Positions 39,178 to 49,103 of a DNA stretch of 64,000 nt are shown in pieces; position 1 is the stretch's first letter, and each line of letters begins with the position of its first letter. The position numbers and the translations under genes were made by a program. Source of the stretch: CAZAFN01 sp964484795. Its GTDB lineage: Bacteria > Pseudomonadota > Alphaproteobacteria > Methylaequorales > Methylaequoraceae. Location: assembly GCA_964484795.1 (NCBI GenBank), contig CAZAFN010000001.1, positions 35,805 through 99,804 on the forward strand. The letters are read 5' to 3'. Below the pieces are notes generated by a model. That model did not search any database. It saw only the letters and a list, made by a program, of their open reading frames with translations, and was not told the origin of the DNA.

Positions 39178-41859
39178 ATGAAATTAAAACAACCTGATAT
39201 AAGAGGTTTTTTTAGTCCAAGTGACGAAAAACCTGACTTTAAACCTACGCCTATGATGGCTCAATACCTTGATGTAAAGGCAAGACACAAGGAGTACTTG
39301 CTTTTCTACAGAATGGGAGATTTCTACGAACTTTTTTTTGATGATGCAAAAATTGCTGCATCCCACTTAGGAATAGCACTTACCAAAAGAGGAAAAATAA
39401 ATGATCAGGAAATTCCAATGTGCGGTGTACCCGTTCATTCTTCTCAAACCTATCTGTCTAGGTTGATAAAATCAGGGTTTAAGGTGGCAATAGCAGAGCA
39501 ACTTGAAGAAAAAACCAAAAAAATTGAAAATAAAAAGGGTCCTAAAATTTTCAAAAGAGACGTTGTAAAAATAATTACACCTGGAACAATTTTAGAAGAT
39601 TCCTTGTTGGAATCAAAGTCCCACAACCATCTACTAAGCGTAAGTGTATTTAGAGGTGACGTATCCTTAGCCTGGATAGATATGACTACTGGTTCAATTA
39701 AACTTCAAAGAATTGCTGGAAGCAATTTTAAAGAGGATTTGTTGGAATGTATGAACAAAATAGAACCTGGTGAAATTATAATTTCATATGAACAAATTAA
39801 ATTAAATTTTTTAAAAGAAAATTTAAAATCATTCGAAAAAATTGTAACGGAGGTACCTCCTTCTTTTTTTGATGTTCAAAACAACAAGGAAAAAATTCAG
39901 GATTTTTTTCAAAGTTCACGAATAGAATCAATTGGTGATCTTTTTGATAATGACATTTCTGCAACTGGAGCATTGATTAACTATTTAGAATTAACTCAAA
40001 AGAAGAACATACCTTTAGTGAAAAATTTTGAGATTCTAAATAAGAATGATTATATGCAGATTGATATGTTTTCAGAAAAAAGTCTAGAGATTTTTCAGAA
40101 AACTGACGGTGAAAAGAGAGGAAGCCTAATAGATGTGATTGACAAAACAAAAACTTCAGCAGGTGGAAGATTATTGAGAGAATTTTTAAAAACTCCGTTG
40201 ATTAATAAAAAAGAAATAAAAAGACGGCACAATTTGGCTGAAAGTTTTTTATCAAGCTTCGAATTACTCAAAAGAACCACTTCTTTACTCTCCGGTTTGC
40301 CAGATGTAGAAAGAGCAATGTCAAGAATTAGTGCTAATACTAAAAACCCAAGGGACCTAGTAATGCTTTCGCTGTTCATCGAAAAGGCAAACAATATATT
40401 TAATGAATTAAGGGAATCTAAAAACAAGATTCTTAAAGAGTTGATCCCCAGTGAAAAAATTTTAGCATTAGCATCTAAAATGAGAAACTTAATTGTGGGT
40501 CAGATCTATGAAATGCCTCCAATAAATTTAAATGATGGAGGCGTAATAAAAGATGGTGTTGACAAAAAACTTGATGATTTGAGAAATATTAAGAATTTGA
40601 AGAAAAGTGAAATTTTAGAATTTCAATCTAAATATGCCTTGGCTACGGATGTAAATAATCTAAAAATAAAATTTAACAATTTTCATGGATATTTCATTGA
40701 AACTACGAATAAAAATTCTGAAAAAATTAAGCAATGTAATGCAATTAATTTTAGATTAATCCAGAACACAATTAATACTTCAAGGTTTCAAACTGAAGAA
40801 CTAAAAGAAACTTCTTTAGAAATTGAAAGGTCTGAATCTGAATCAATTGAGCTTGAAACTAATATTTATGAGAAAATTTGTTTAGAAATTAGTAACAAGA
40901 GTGATTGCATAAATATTCTTTCAAAAAAAATCTCTTTCATAGATGTTATTTCAAACTTTTCAATTCTTTCAAATGAAAAAGGATATGTAAAACCAGATCT
41001 TGTTGACAATGTATCAATAGAAATTGTGAATGGCAGACATCCGGTGGTGGAAGATAGCCTTGAGAAAGAAGGAATTAATTTTACTCCCAACGATTGTTTT
41101 ATGAATTCCAAAAACGGCACTTGGTTAATGACAGGTCCAAATATGGCTGGAAAAAGTACATTTTTAAGACAGACAGCAATTATTATTTTGTTAAATCAAA
41201 TAGGATGTTTTATTCCAGCTGAGTCGGCAAAACTAAGTATTTTTGATAAAATTTTCACTCGAATCGGTGCGTCAGACAATCTATCTCAAGGAATGTCAAC
41301 ATTTATGACAGAAATGGTTGAAACATCTAGAATTATAAATGAGGCAACAAGTTCATCGCTAGTGATTCTCGATGAATTGGGGCGAGGAACTTCAACTGAA
41401 GATGGCCTGGCCATAGCTCGTGCCGTTCTGGAATTCATTGTCAAGGAAATCAGATGCATTACTTTGTTTGCAACTCATTATAAAGAGCTGTGCGTTTTGA
41501 GTGAAAAGTTTAAAGTGATAAAGCCCAAGACATTACAAATTAAAAAATGGAATGAAGAAATTGTATTTCTCTACAAAGTCATTGACGGAATTTCTGAGGG
41601 TTCATTTGGAATTCATGTTGCCAATCTAGCTGGAATAAATGAATCCATTGTTTCAAGAGCTAAGGATGTTTTAAAGAAAACCAATAAAAAAGAATCTTTA
41701 GCTTTAAAAGATACGAAAAGTTTTGAATTTGATAAAAAAAAAGAAAACAAAAATTATAACGAAATCGTGACCTTGATCAAAAAACTTGATTTAGACGATC
41801 TAAGCCCAAAAGATTCATTAGACATCCTTTACACTCTAAAGAAAAACTACCTTTCATAA
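39178..41859 (+). CDS. mutS: DNA mismatch repair protein MutS
   Basis: An 893-residue MutS that detects mismatches. The mismatch-binding domain starts at TPMMAQYLDVKARHKEYLLFYRMGDFYELFFDDA with the Phe-x-Glu wedge (FYE). The ATPase has GPNMAGKSTFLRQ (about 652-664), the STFMTEM segment, VILDELGRGTSTEDG and FATHYKEL. An N-terminal extension of about 25 residues (MKLKQPDIRGFFSPSDEKP) contains QPDIRGFF, which resembles a PIP-box. It opens the mutS-glnD-murJ-trpS run. Confidence 0.98.
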   Translation: MKLKQPDIRGFFSPSDEKPDFKPTPMMAQYLDVKARHKEYLLFYRMGDFYELFFDDAKIAASHLGIALTKRGKINDQEIPMCGVPVHSSQTYLSRLIKSGFKVAIAEQLEEKTKKIENKKGPKIFKRDVVKIITPGTILEDSLLESKSHNHLLSVSVFRGDVSLAWIDMTTGSIKLQRIAGSNFKEDLLECMNKIEPGEIIISYEQIKLNFLKENLKSFEKIVTEVPPSFFDVQNNKEKIQDFFQSSRIESIGDLFDNDISATGALINYLELTQKKNIPLVKNFEILNKNDYMQIDMFSEKSLEIFQKTDGEKRGSLIDVIDKTKTSAGGRLLREFLKTPLINKKEIKRRHNLAESFLSSFELLKRTTSLLSGLPDVERAMSRISANTKNPRDLVMLSLFIEKANNIFNELRESKNKILKELIPSEKILALASKMRNLIVGQIYEMPPINLNDGGVIKDGVDKKLDDLRNIKNLKKSEILEFQSKYALATDVNNLKIKFNNFHGYFIETTNKNSEKIKQCNAINFRLIQNTINTSRFQTEELKETSLEIERSESESIELETNIYEKICLEISNKSDCINILSKKISFIDVISNFSILSNEKGYVKPDLVDNVSIEIVNGRHPVVEDSLEKEGINFTPNDCFMNSKNGTWLMTGPNMAGKSTFLRQTAIIILLNQIGCFIPAESAKLSIFDKIFTRIGASDNLSQGMSTFMTEMVETSRIINEATSSSLVILDELGRGTSTEDGLAIARAVLEFIVKEIRCITLFATHYKELCVLSEKFKVIKPKTLQIKKWNEEIVFLYKVIDGISEGSFGIHVANLAGINESIVSRAKDVLKKTNKKESLALKDTKSFEFDKKKENKNYNEIVTLIKKLDLDDLSPKDSLDILYTLKKNYLS

Positions 41860-41862
41860 CAG

Positions 41863-44427
41863 ATGGAGATTAGTTCAGAGAAAGTCTTAAGAGAAATTGA
41901 TTCGCTGAAGACTGGATTCAAAAAAAAAAGAATAGAGATTAAGAATCGATTTCTTAAAAATAATTTGGGGATTAAAAATTGTGTCGAAAATTCTGATTTG
42001 ATTGATTCATTCATAGATCAACTTTACGAAAAAATAAAATTCTTAAATAAAAAAATTGAAAACAATTTTTTAGTTTGTGCTGTTGGAGGTTATGGTAGAA
42101 AACAACTAGCACCTTATTCTGATTTAGACCTACTTTTCGTTTATGATGATCTTCATGATCTCAAAGAAATAGAAAAGTTGGTTCAACTGATTCTTTTTCC
42201 AGTTTGGGATTTGAAATTTAAAGTTGGGTATGCCGTGCGAACAATAAAAGAAATAATGGAGTTTTCAAAAAAAGACCATGTAATCAGAACATCAATGTTG
42301 GATGCTAGACTGATATCAGGGTCACCAAAACTTTTTAAAAAAATAATGAGTGAGTTTTTTGAAGGGGTCTCTAAAACGGGGCGTTCTTTTTTGAAGGAGA
42401 AAATTAAAGAGAGAAAAGAAAAAATCATTGAAATAAGTTACGATTATTTTAGAAATGAACCGAACATAAAAGAAAGTGAGGGTTCACTTAGGGATTTAAA
42501 TCTGATCTTCTGGGGACTTAAGATTTTTCAGATCAGCAGTAAAAATGCAACAAAGAAAATTGAACAATTTCTAACACCTAACGAAAAGAAAAAACTTAAA
42601 TCGTCTCTGGAGTTTTTGTTAACAATTAGATGCCATTTACATTATTTTAGCAAAAGATCAAATGATAAACTTTCCTTTGATTTTCAGCGCTTAATTTCCG
42701 ATAAAATAAACAAGAAAAAAATGAAAGGGACTCTTAACAGCAAGGTTGAGTTAATGATGAAGAATTATTTTTTTCAAACTAAAAATACAAAAAACTTAGT
42801 TCAGGTTTTGTCTCAAATACTTGATGAAAGATTAAAAAAAAAGACTTTTATTTCGGATGTTAAAAAAAACGATGAAAACTTGTTAGAGAAATTTCTAGCT
42901 AATTTAGCAAGAGATAAAAAAGAGTTTTTTCAACATAGAGTTGTTTTAGATAGAATAAACAAAATTCCAAAAAAACATTTTTTTTCAAAAAAAAACATTT
43001 CAAATTTTAAGAAAATATTTTTTTCTGAGAAAAAAGAAAAATTTATGCTTTTATATGATTTAGGAGTACTATCGAAGATAATTCCTGATTTTTCTAGTAT
43101 TGAATATTTAACTCAATTTGATAGATACCATTCACTAACAGTTGGGCAACATACATTGAGAGCATTAAATATTTTAAAAGATATTAGAAAAAACATAACC
43201 AAGAAAAAGCATTATGAATTTGCAAAAAAAATTTTTCGTACAAACTTTAAAATAAAACCACTTTTTTACGCAGTGTTACTTCATGATATTGGCAAAGGGC
43301 TTGGAGGAGAACATCATCTAAAAGGAGCGAAAGCGGCACAAAAAATTGTTTTACAACTCTATGAAAACAAAAAAATTGCTGAGGAGACCTCCTGGTTAAT
43401 AGAAAACCATTTATTGTTAAGTGAATTTGCTTTCAAGAAGGACCTTGAAGATGGCTCGGTCATTAAAGGGCTTGCCACTCAAATTCCTACAATAAATAAG
43501 CTAAGGTCTTTATTTCTATTGACAGTAGCTGACATTTCAGCGGTGGACCATGGATTATGGAATCAATGGAAAGCAAGCCTTCTTCAGGACTTATATTTAA
43601 AAACTGAAAAGGAAATTTTAAATCCTGAAGATACAATAAGCTTAAATAAAAAAATTCAGAAGATCAAAAATAACGTAATTGATTTATCCAAATCACTAAC
43701 AAAAAAAAGTTTGGATTCTTTTTCAAAGATTACCTATCCCAACTATTGGCTTTTGCAACATCCAAAAATGATTGTATTCCAAATCGAAAATTTTTTTGAT
43801 GGAGCTAAAAAAAAGAACAATTTTGATTTTTTCATAAAAAAGTTAAATGTAACAAAATTATTAGAAATTACTGTTGTTACAAATGACAAGGCTCATCTTT
43901 TCATAGATCTAATTTCCATTTTTATTTCTGAGAACATATCAGTTCATCAAGCAAGAATTTTCACACTTGATGACAATACGGTAATTGATACATTTACTGT
44001 ATCCCATAACGTAGATTATTTTTTAACTAAAGAAGAAGAGAATGAGAAAATACGGTCACTGGAAAAAAAATTAAAATTGTTTAAAGATGGCAAATTCGTT
44101 AATGCAAAAATGCAAAAAAAAATAAATCAAAAAATAATTAAAAAGAAAGTTGATATTCAAGTAGATAATAATTCATCATCTACTTATACAGTTTTAGTTG
44201 TAAACACCAATGACAGACCAGGTCTTCTTTACGATATTTCGAAAATTTTGATAAAAAACAAACTAGTAATTTCAATGGCTAAAATATCAACAGATGGAGA
44301 TTTCGTAGAAGATAGTTTTCATCTTAGGAATGAGTTTGGTTTTAAGATAAACAATGAAGTAGTAACTGAAAATTTAAAAAATGAAATTAAAAAGTCGCTG
44401 GAAAAAGAGTTGGAAAATGCTTTTTAA
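41863..44427 (+). CDS. glnD: Bifunctional PII uridylyltransferase/uridylyl-removing enzyme GlnD
   Basis: An 854-residue nitrogen sensor. The nucleotidyltransferase motif is VGGYGRKQLAPYSDLDLLFV (about 71-90). The HD hydrolase domain has DRYHSLTVGQHTLRAL and LLHDIGKGLGGEHHLKGA (about 470). Two C-terminal ACT domains (about 670-740 and 775-850, e.g. VLVVNTNDRPGLLYDISKIL) sense glutamine. It uridylylates PII according to nitrogen status. It begins 3 bases after mutS. Lysine runs make it one of the most A-rich genes here, yet the frame is intact. Confidence 0.97.
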   Translation: MEISSEKVLREIDSLKTGFKKKRIEIKNRFLKNNLGIKNCVENSDLIDSFIDQLYEKIKFLNKKIENNFLVCAVGGYGRKQLAPYSDLDLLFVYDDLHDLKEIEKLVQLILFPVWDLKFKVGYAVRTIKEIMEFSKKDHVIRTSMLDARLISGSPKLFKKIMSEFFEGVSKTGRSFLKEKIKERKEKIIEISYDYFRNEPNIKESEGSLRDLNLIFWGLKIFQISSKNATKKIEQFLTPNEKKKLKSSLEFLLTIRCHLHYFSKRSNDKLSFDFQRLISDKINKKKMKGTLNSKVELMMKNYFFQTKNTKNLVQVLSQILDERLKKKTFISDVKKNDENLLEKFLANLARDKKEFFQHRVVLDRINKIPKKHFFSKKNISNFKKIFFSEKKEKFMLLYDLGVLSKIIPDFSSIEYLTQFDRYHSLTVGQHTLRALNILKDIRKNITKKKHYEFAKKIFRTNFKIKPLFYAVLLHDIGKGLGGEHHLKGAKAAQKIVLQLYENKKIAEETSWLIENHLLLSEFAFKKDLEDGSVIKGLATQIPTINKLRSLFLLTVADISAVDHGLWNQWKASLLQDLYLKTEKEILNPEDTISLNKKIQKIKNNVIDLSKSLTKKSLDSFSKITYPNYWLLQHPKMIVFQIENFFDGAKKKNNFDFFIKKLNVTKLLEITVVTNDKAHLFIDLISIFISENISVHQARIFTLDDNTVIDTFTVSHNVDYFLTKEEENEKIRSLEKKLKLFKDGKFVNAKMQKKINQKIIKKKVDIQVDNNSSSTYTVLVVNTNDRPGLLYDISKILIKNKLVISMAKISTDGDFVEDSFHLRNEFGFKINNEVVTENLKNEIKKSLEKELENAF

Positions 44428-45985
44428 AATAATTTCTATAATTGGTTCAATGACTTTTCTAAGCAGAATACTTGGTTATTTAAGAGATCTTTTAATAGCA
44501 AGAGTGATTGGAGCAGGATTGGTATCAGATGCATTTTTTGTTGCATTTAAATTGCCCAATCTCTTTAGAAGATTGTTCGCGGAAGGGTCTATGAACTCTG
44601 CATTTATTCCCGTAATATCTGGAATTTCATCACGTTTTGGGAGAAAAAAGGCAGATGATTTTTTTTCTAATGTTTTTTCTGGATTATTAGTAGCACTTCT
44701 TATTTTACTTATCACGTTTGAATTGTTTATGCCTATCATAATAAATTTAATTGCTCCAGGTTTTGTTGAAAATCCTGAAAAATTTAATTTAACGGTAGAT
44801 TTTTCCAGGCTTGCATTTCCCTTTGTTTTTTTTGTATGTTTGACATCCCTTATTGGCGCATATTTAAATACTTTGGGCAAATTTGCAGCAATGGCTGTAA
44901 CGCCCATAATCTTAAATTTGACTTTAATTTTTACCCTGCTTATTTTTTTAAGAAGTGATGAAAAAATTTATATTTCTAGTCTTCTTAGTTTTTCGGTCTC
45001 TTTAGCAGGGCTTTTTCAAATAATCTGGTTGGCATATAATTTAAAAAAAAATGATATAAAATTAAGACTAAATTTTTTAAAAATTTTAGATTTTTCAAAC
45101 CCCAAAAAAGAAACGAAGACTTTTTTTAAATTGCTTCTTCCTGCAATATTAGGAAATGGAGCCTATCAATTAAATCTATTAATTGACATGATATTAGCTT
45201 CCACACTTCCTCACGGATCAATATCATATCTTTACTATGCTGATAGGATAAATCAACTGCCTTTAGGTGTTCTTGGGATAGCAATAAGTACGGCACTACT
45301 TCCAGTGCTCTCCAAACAAATAAAAAAAAAACAAAAAAAAAAGGCTAACGAAAGTATTTCTAGTGCCATAAAATTTGGAATATTGTTTTCCATCCCTTCG
45401 TTTGTTGGATTATTTGTCCTTTCTGAGGAAATAGTAAGTTTATTGTTTTTTAGAGGTGCTTTTGAATTTTCGGATGTTAAATTAACTGGAATGGCCTTGC
45501 TAGCACTAAGCTGTGGTCTTCCAGCTTTCATAATGATTAAAATTTTGGTAATCCCTTTCTTTGCAAATGAAGATACAAAAACTCCGATTAGAGTGGCAGT
45601 GATTAGTATGGTAATTAATTTAATTTTAAATTTAGTTTTGATACAAAAATTCTTGCACGTTGGTCTGGCAATGGCAACATCGATCTCAGCATGGATAAAT
45701 GCATTGATGTTATTTTATTTGTTATTAACTAGAGTTAAAATTTCTTTTGATAAAACCATCGTGATTGTTTTACTAAAAGTAATAATTTCTTCGATTATTA
45801 TGGGTTTATTAGTTAAACAATTAGCTGGAATTAATATTATGGATTTTACAGGGGTAGTTTTTTTTGATAAAAAAAATTTATCACTCTTGATTTCAGTTTT
45901 TTTTGGTGTGATTACTTATGTTTTCATGATTTATCTTCTGGGTTTAAGGGAACTTAATTTAGGAAAATGGAAAAAAAAAGCTTAA
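44417..45985 (+). CDS. murJ: Lipid II flippase MurJ (MviN)
   Basis: About 522 residues with 14 or so membrane segments, a MOP-superfamily flippase that moves lipid II across the inner membrane. MTFLSRILGYLRDLLIARVIGAG and FKLPNLFRRLFAEGSMNSAFIPV are highly conserved, with the charged residues of the central cavity. The ATG at 44417 (11-base overlap with glnD) fits the family start better than the upstream ATG at 44381. It overlaps trpS by 19 bases. Confidence 0.95.
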   Translation: MLFKIISIIGSMTFLSRILGYLRDLLIARVIGAGLVSDAFFVAFKLPNLFRRLFAEGSMNSAFIPVISGISSRFGRKKADDFFSNVFSGLLVALLILLITFELFMPIIINLIAPGFVENPEKFNLTVDFSRLAFPFVFFVCLTSLIGAYLNTLGKFAAMAVTPIILNLTLIFTLLIFLRSDEKIYISSLLSFSVSLAGLFQIIWLAYNLKKNDIKLRLNFLKILDFSNPKKETKTFFKLLLPAILGNGAYQLNLLIDMILASTLPHGSISYLYYADRINQLPLGVLGIAISTALLPVLSKQIKKKQKKKANESISSAIKFGILFSIPSFVGLFVLSEEIVSLLFFRGAFEFSDVKLTGMALLALSCGLPAFIMIKILVIPFFANEDTKTPIRVAVISMVINLILNLVLIQKFLHVGLAMATSISAWINALMLFYLLLTRVKISFDKTIVIVLLKVIISSIIMGLLVKQLAGINIMDFTGVVFFDKKNLSLLISVFFGVITYVFMIYLLGLRELNLGKWKKKA

Positions 45986-46986
45986 AGCACGAACTAGTTT
46001 TTTCTGGAGTTCAACCAACTGGAAACCTTCATTTGGGGAATTACTTAGGAGCAATCAAAAATTGGGTTAATCTTCAAAAGAAAAAGAACTGCATTTTTTG
46101 TATTGTTGATCTCCATGCCATCACAGTTGCCGAAAACAGAAAAAACCTTAAAAACAACACTAGGGAAGTTGCAGCAGCTTATATAGCTTCAGGTATTGAT
46201 CCAAAAAAAAGCATTATTTTTGTTCAATCCAATATTAAGGAGCACTCAGAATTAGCTTGGATTCTGAGTTGTCATAGCCCAATTGGTTGGCTAAACAGAA
46301 TGACACAATTCAAAGATAAGGCAGGAAAAAACAAAGAAAAGGCAGCATTGGGGCTTTATTCTTATCCAGTTTTGATGGCAGCAGATATTTTGCTATATAA
46401 ATCGACACATGTGCCAGTAGGAGAAGACCAAAAACAACATCTTGAATTAAGTCGAGACATCGCACAGAGTTTTAATAGATTCCACGAAAAAAACTTTTTT
46501 CCAATTCCAGAACCAATAATCACTGGCAGTGCTACTAGAGTGATGAGCCTAAAGGATGGAAAAAAAAAAATGAGCAAATCAGATCCCTCTGACCAATCAA
46601 GAATAAACCTAACGGATTCTCCAGATGAGCTTAGGCATAAGATTCAAAAGGCAAAAACAGATTCGGAACCTTTTCCAGAAAGCCTAGAAGGCATAGATGA
46701 AAGACCAGAAGTCAAAAACCTTATTAATTTATACTCCGCAATGGATGAATGTGACAAAAAAATGATAATTAATAAATATTCAGGAAGAGACTTTAAAAAT
46801 TTTAAAGACGATTTTTTTGAATTAACAAATAGCAAAATTTCCAAAATTTCAAATGAAATGAAAAAACTTTTGAATGATGATGTTTTTTTGGATTCGATTC
46901 TCGAAGATGGGAAACAAAAAGCCTATGAGCTTGCTTCCAAAAATATTAAAGAAATAAAAAAAATTACTGGTTTTTACGGACTATGA
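45967..46986 (+). CDS. trpS: Tryptophanyl-tRNA synthetase
   Basis: A 339-residue class I aminoacyl-tRNA synthetase. The HIGH-equivalent is PTGNLHLGNYLGAI (about 16-29), the KMSKS motif is KKMSKSD (about 200), and VGEDQKQHLELSRDIAQSFN is typical of bacterial TrpRS. Ribosome site and start lie inside murJ. It is followed by a permease gene that overlaps its stop by 4 bases. Confidence 0.97.
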   Translation: MEKKSLKHELVFSGVQPTGNLHLGNYLGAIKNWVNLQKKKNCIFCIVDLHAITVAENRKNLKNNTREVAAAYIASGIDPKKSIIFVQSNIKEHSELAWILSCHSPIGWLNRMTQFKDKAGKNKEKAALGLYSYPVLMAADILLYKSTHVPVGEDQKQHLELSRDIAQSFNRFHEKNFFPIPEPIITGSATRVMSLKDGKKKMSKSDPSDQSRINLTDSPDELRHKIQKAKTDSEPFPESLEGIDERPEVKNLINLYSAMDECDKKMIINKYSGRDFKNFKDDFFELTNSKISKISNEMKKLLNDDVFLDSILEDGKQKAYELASKNIKEIKKITGFYGL

Positions 46987-47900
46987 CATTTTATTTACCA
47001 ATTGCTGAAATCCAAATAAATTTGTTCGTTATTTTATTTTTTGGTTTTGTAGTTGGATTTATGTCAGGATTATTTGGTGTTGGAGGTGGTTTTTTAATGA
47101 CACCATTGTTGATATTTATGGGAATTCCACCTTCTACTGCAGTTGGAACAGAATCCGTACAAATCCTTGGTTCTTCTGTATCAGGAGCAATCGCACATGG
47201 ACGGAAGAAAAACATAGATTTTGAGATTGGAATTTTTCTTTTGATTGGAGGAATCTTTGGTTCCACTGTGGGTATAATAATTTTCAATTTTTTAAAAGAA
47301 TCAGGAAACATAGATTTAATAATAAACATTCTTTATGTTTTGTTTTTATTAATTATAGCTTCGCTGATGTTAATTGAGAGCACCATCTCTCTTGTGAGAG
47401 AACCAAAAATAATTTCTAGTACTAAAGAAAAACCAAGAACTTTATTAGACTATTTGCCTTTGAAATACAAGTTTAGAAAATCAAGGATTTACATTTCAAT
47501 TTTGTTACCGGTTTTTATTGGTATTTTTGTTGGTTTTCTTGCTTCGTTAATGGGAGTTGGTGGTGGATTCATTATGGTTCCTGCCATGATTTATTTGTTC
47601 AGAATGGGAACGGTTACAGCGATAGGGACGTCGCTTTTCCAGATAGTTTTTGTAACATTAAATGTCTCAATCTTACAGGCTACCTTTAACCTTTCCGTTG
47701 ATTTGATTCTAGCAACTTTTTTGTTGATAGGTGGTGTTGTTGGTGCTCAATATGGTTCAAAATTTACCACAAGATTTAAAGGAGAACAAATCAGGATTTT
47801 TTTGGCGATAATAGTTTTAGTTGTCTGCATAAAAATGGGTATGGAATTAATTACAGAACCGTTAATGAACTCAAGAATAATTATTCAAGATGCGTACTAA
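46983..47900 (+). CDS. TauE/SafE-family anion permease
   Basis: A 305-residue membrane protein with two homologous halves, each starting with the family's glycine-rich motif: GFMSGLFGVGGGFLMTPLLI (about 28-47) and GFLASLMGVGGGFIMVPAMI (about 180-199). About eight helices are expected. Family members export sulfite, sulfoacetate or other organic anions; the substrate here is unknown. It overlaps trpS (4 bases) and the following gene (11 bases). The pairing with a TIGR02186-type protein recurs in alphaproteobacteria, which suggests a joint function. Confidence 0.88.
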   Translation: MTFYLPIAEIQINLFVILFFGFVVGFMSGLFGVGGGFLMTPLLIFMGIPPSTAVGTESVQILGSSVSGAIAHGRKKNIDFEIGIFLLIGGIFGSTVGIIIFNFLKESGNIDLIINILYVLFLLIIASLMLIESTISLVREPKIISSTKEKPRTLLDYLPLKYKFRKSRIYISILLPVFIGIFVGFLASLMGVGGGFIMVPAMIYLFRMGTVTAIGTSLFQIVFVTLNVSILQATFNLSVDLILATFLLIGGVVGAQYGSKFTTRFKGEQIRIFLAIIVLVVCIKMGMELITEPLMNSRIIIQDAY

Positions 47901-48609
47901 TATTTTTTTTAAAATTTTGCCTCTAATTTTTTTGCTAACAGAAGCAAAATTTGCAAATTCTAAAGTGTTAACATTTGATTTATCCCAAAAAAATGTGGAA
48001 ATTTCTGATGATTCAAGCAAGCCAGACTTTATAGTGTTTGGTGTTACAGACTCAAAGGATTCTTTAGTTTTGAAAGTTGAAGGGCCGAACCAAAAGGTAA
48101 TATTACAAAAAAAGAAAAAATTTTTTGGTATGTGGACTTGGAACAAAACTGGAGAATTTAGTTACCCCGGTCTTTATCATTATTACACAAATAATAAAGA
48201 TGAAGAGATAGACTTTGAGATAAAAAAGGATCTGGTTGATAATATAAAATTGATTGGAAAAGATGATGATAATTTAAAAAAAGATTTGATAAGAAAGAAA
48301 AAGTCAATTGACTTATTTTTTATAAAAAACAATTCATTTAAAATTATAAATGAAAAAATACCAAACTTTTTCAAAATTCCAGTAAAACTTCCACTTAACT
48401 CTCCCACAGGAGAATACTTGGTTTCATTAAGTATTATGGGTAAAGGAAATAATTTTGAAACCTCAAAACTAAAAATAAATGTTTCTAAACCTGGAATTAG
48501 TTCTTTTATATTTAAATTTGCACACAAATACTCTTTTATATACGGAATATTTTCTGCTATTATCGCCATTGGGTTAGGTTTTCTAGCAGGAGTTGTTTTT
48601 AGGAAGTAA
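47890..48609 (+). CDS. TIGR02186-type membrane protein
   Basis: A 239-residue protein with an N-terminal signal peptide (MRTNIFFKILPLIFLLTEAKFANS), a periplasmic beta-rich domain of about 180 residues, and a C-terminal membrane helix (IYGIFSAIIAIGLGFLAGVVF) with a basic cytoplasmic end. Features such as FGVTDSKDSLVLKVEGPNQKVILQKK and PLNSPTGEYLVSLSI match the alphaproteobacterial family often found beside TauE/SafE genes. Function is not established. It overlaps the permease gene and ends 2 bases before the next start. Confidence 0.75.
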   Translation: MRTNIFFKILPLIFLLTEAKFANSKVLTFDLSQKNVEISDDSSKPDFIVFGVTDSKDSLVLKVEGPNQKVILQKKKKFFGMWTWNKTGEFSYPGLYHYYTNNKDEEIDFEIKKDLVDNIKLIGKDDDNLKKDLIRKKKSIDLFFIKNNSFKIINEKIPNFFKIPVKLPLNSPTGEYLVSLSIMGKGNNFETSKLKINVSKPGISSFIFKFAHKYSFIYGIFSAIIAIGLGFLAGVVFRK

Positions 48610-48611
48610 CA

Positions 48612-49085
48612 ATGAATTTAGAAAAAGAATTAATTTTTTTGGTTGTATTAGATGATTCTGAGGAAATGTTTGATGCAATGAGATATGCAGCTCAAAGATG
48701 TTCTAGAACAAATGGACGAGTTGCTCTGCTTTATACTTTTGATAAGCTGGAGTTCAGTCACTGGAAAGCTGTTGAAGATATTGCAGAAGTTGAATCTAGA
48801 GAACAAGCTGAATCTAAAATTAAAGAATACGAGAATTTTGTATTACAATTTACCTCCAAAAAACCAAAAAAATTTATTATGAAAGGGGATAGAATAGAAT
48901 GCATCATTAAATTTTTAGATGCGAATAAATTTATATCTAATTTTGTCTTAGCCTCCTCATCCGATAAGACAAGTTCAGATCCATTAATAAGCGCTTTTAC
49001 AGCAAAACATAGATTGAAATTAAAAGTTCCTCTTACAATAATTCCTGCAAATTTAACGGAAGAAGAAATTGACAATTTATCATAA
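48612..49085 (+). CDS. Universal stress protein (UspA-like) domain protein
   Basis: A 157-residue UspA-fold protein: the first strand LIFLVVLDDSEEMFDAMRYAAQRC, a central helical region, VLASSSDKTSSDPLIS near the nucleotide-binding site, and a last strand LKVPLTIIPANL. The usual G-2x-G-9x-G ATP loop is not intact, so ATP binding is doubtful. It follows the permease and TIGR02186-like genes at 2 bases and precedes nfuA by 18 bases. Confidence 0.8.
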   Translation: MNLEKELIFLVVLDDSEEMFDAMRYAAQRCSRTNGRVALLYTFDKLEFSHWKAVEDIAEVESREQAESKIKEYENFVLQFTSKKPKKFIMKGDRIECIIKFLDANKFISNFVLASSSDKTSSDPLISAFTAKHRLKLKVPLTIIPANLTEEEIDNLS

Positions 49086-49103
49086 TTTTATTAACTTAAA
49101 TTT

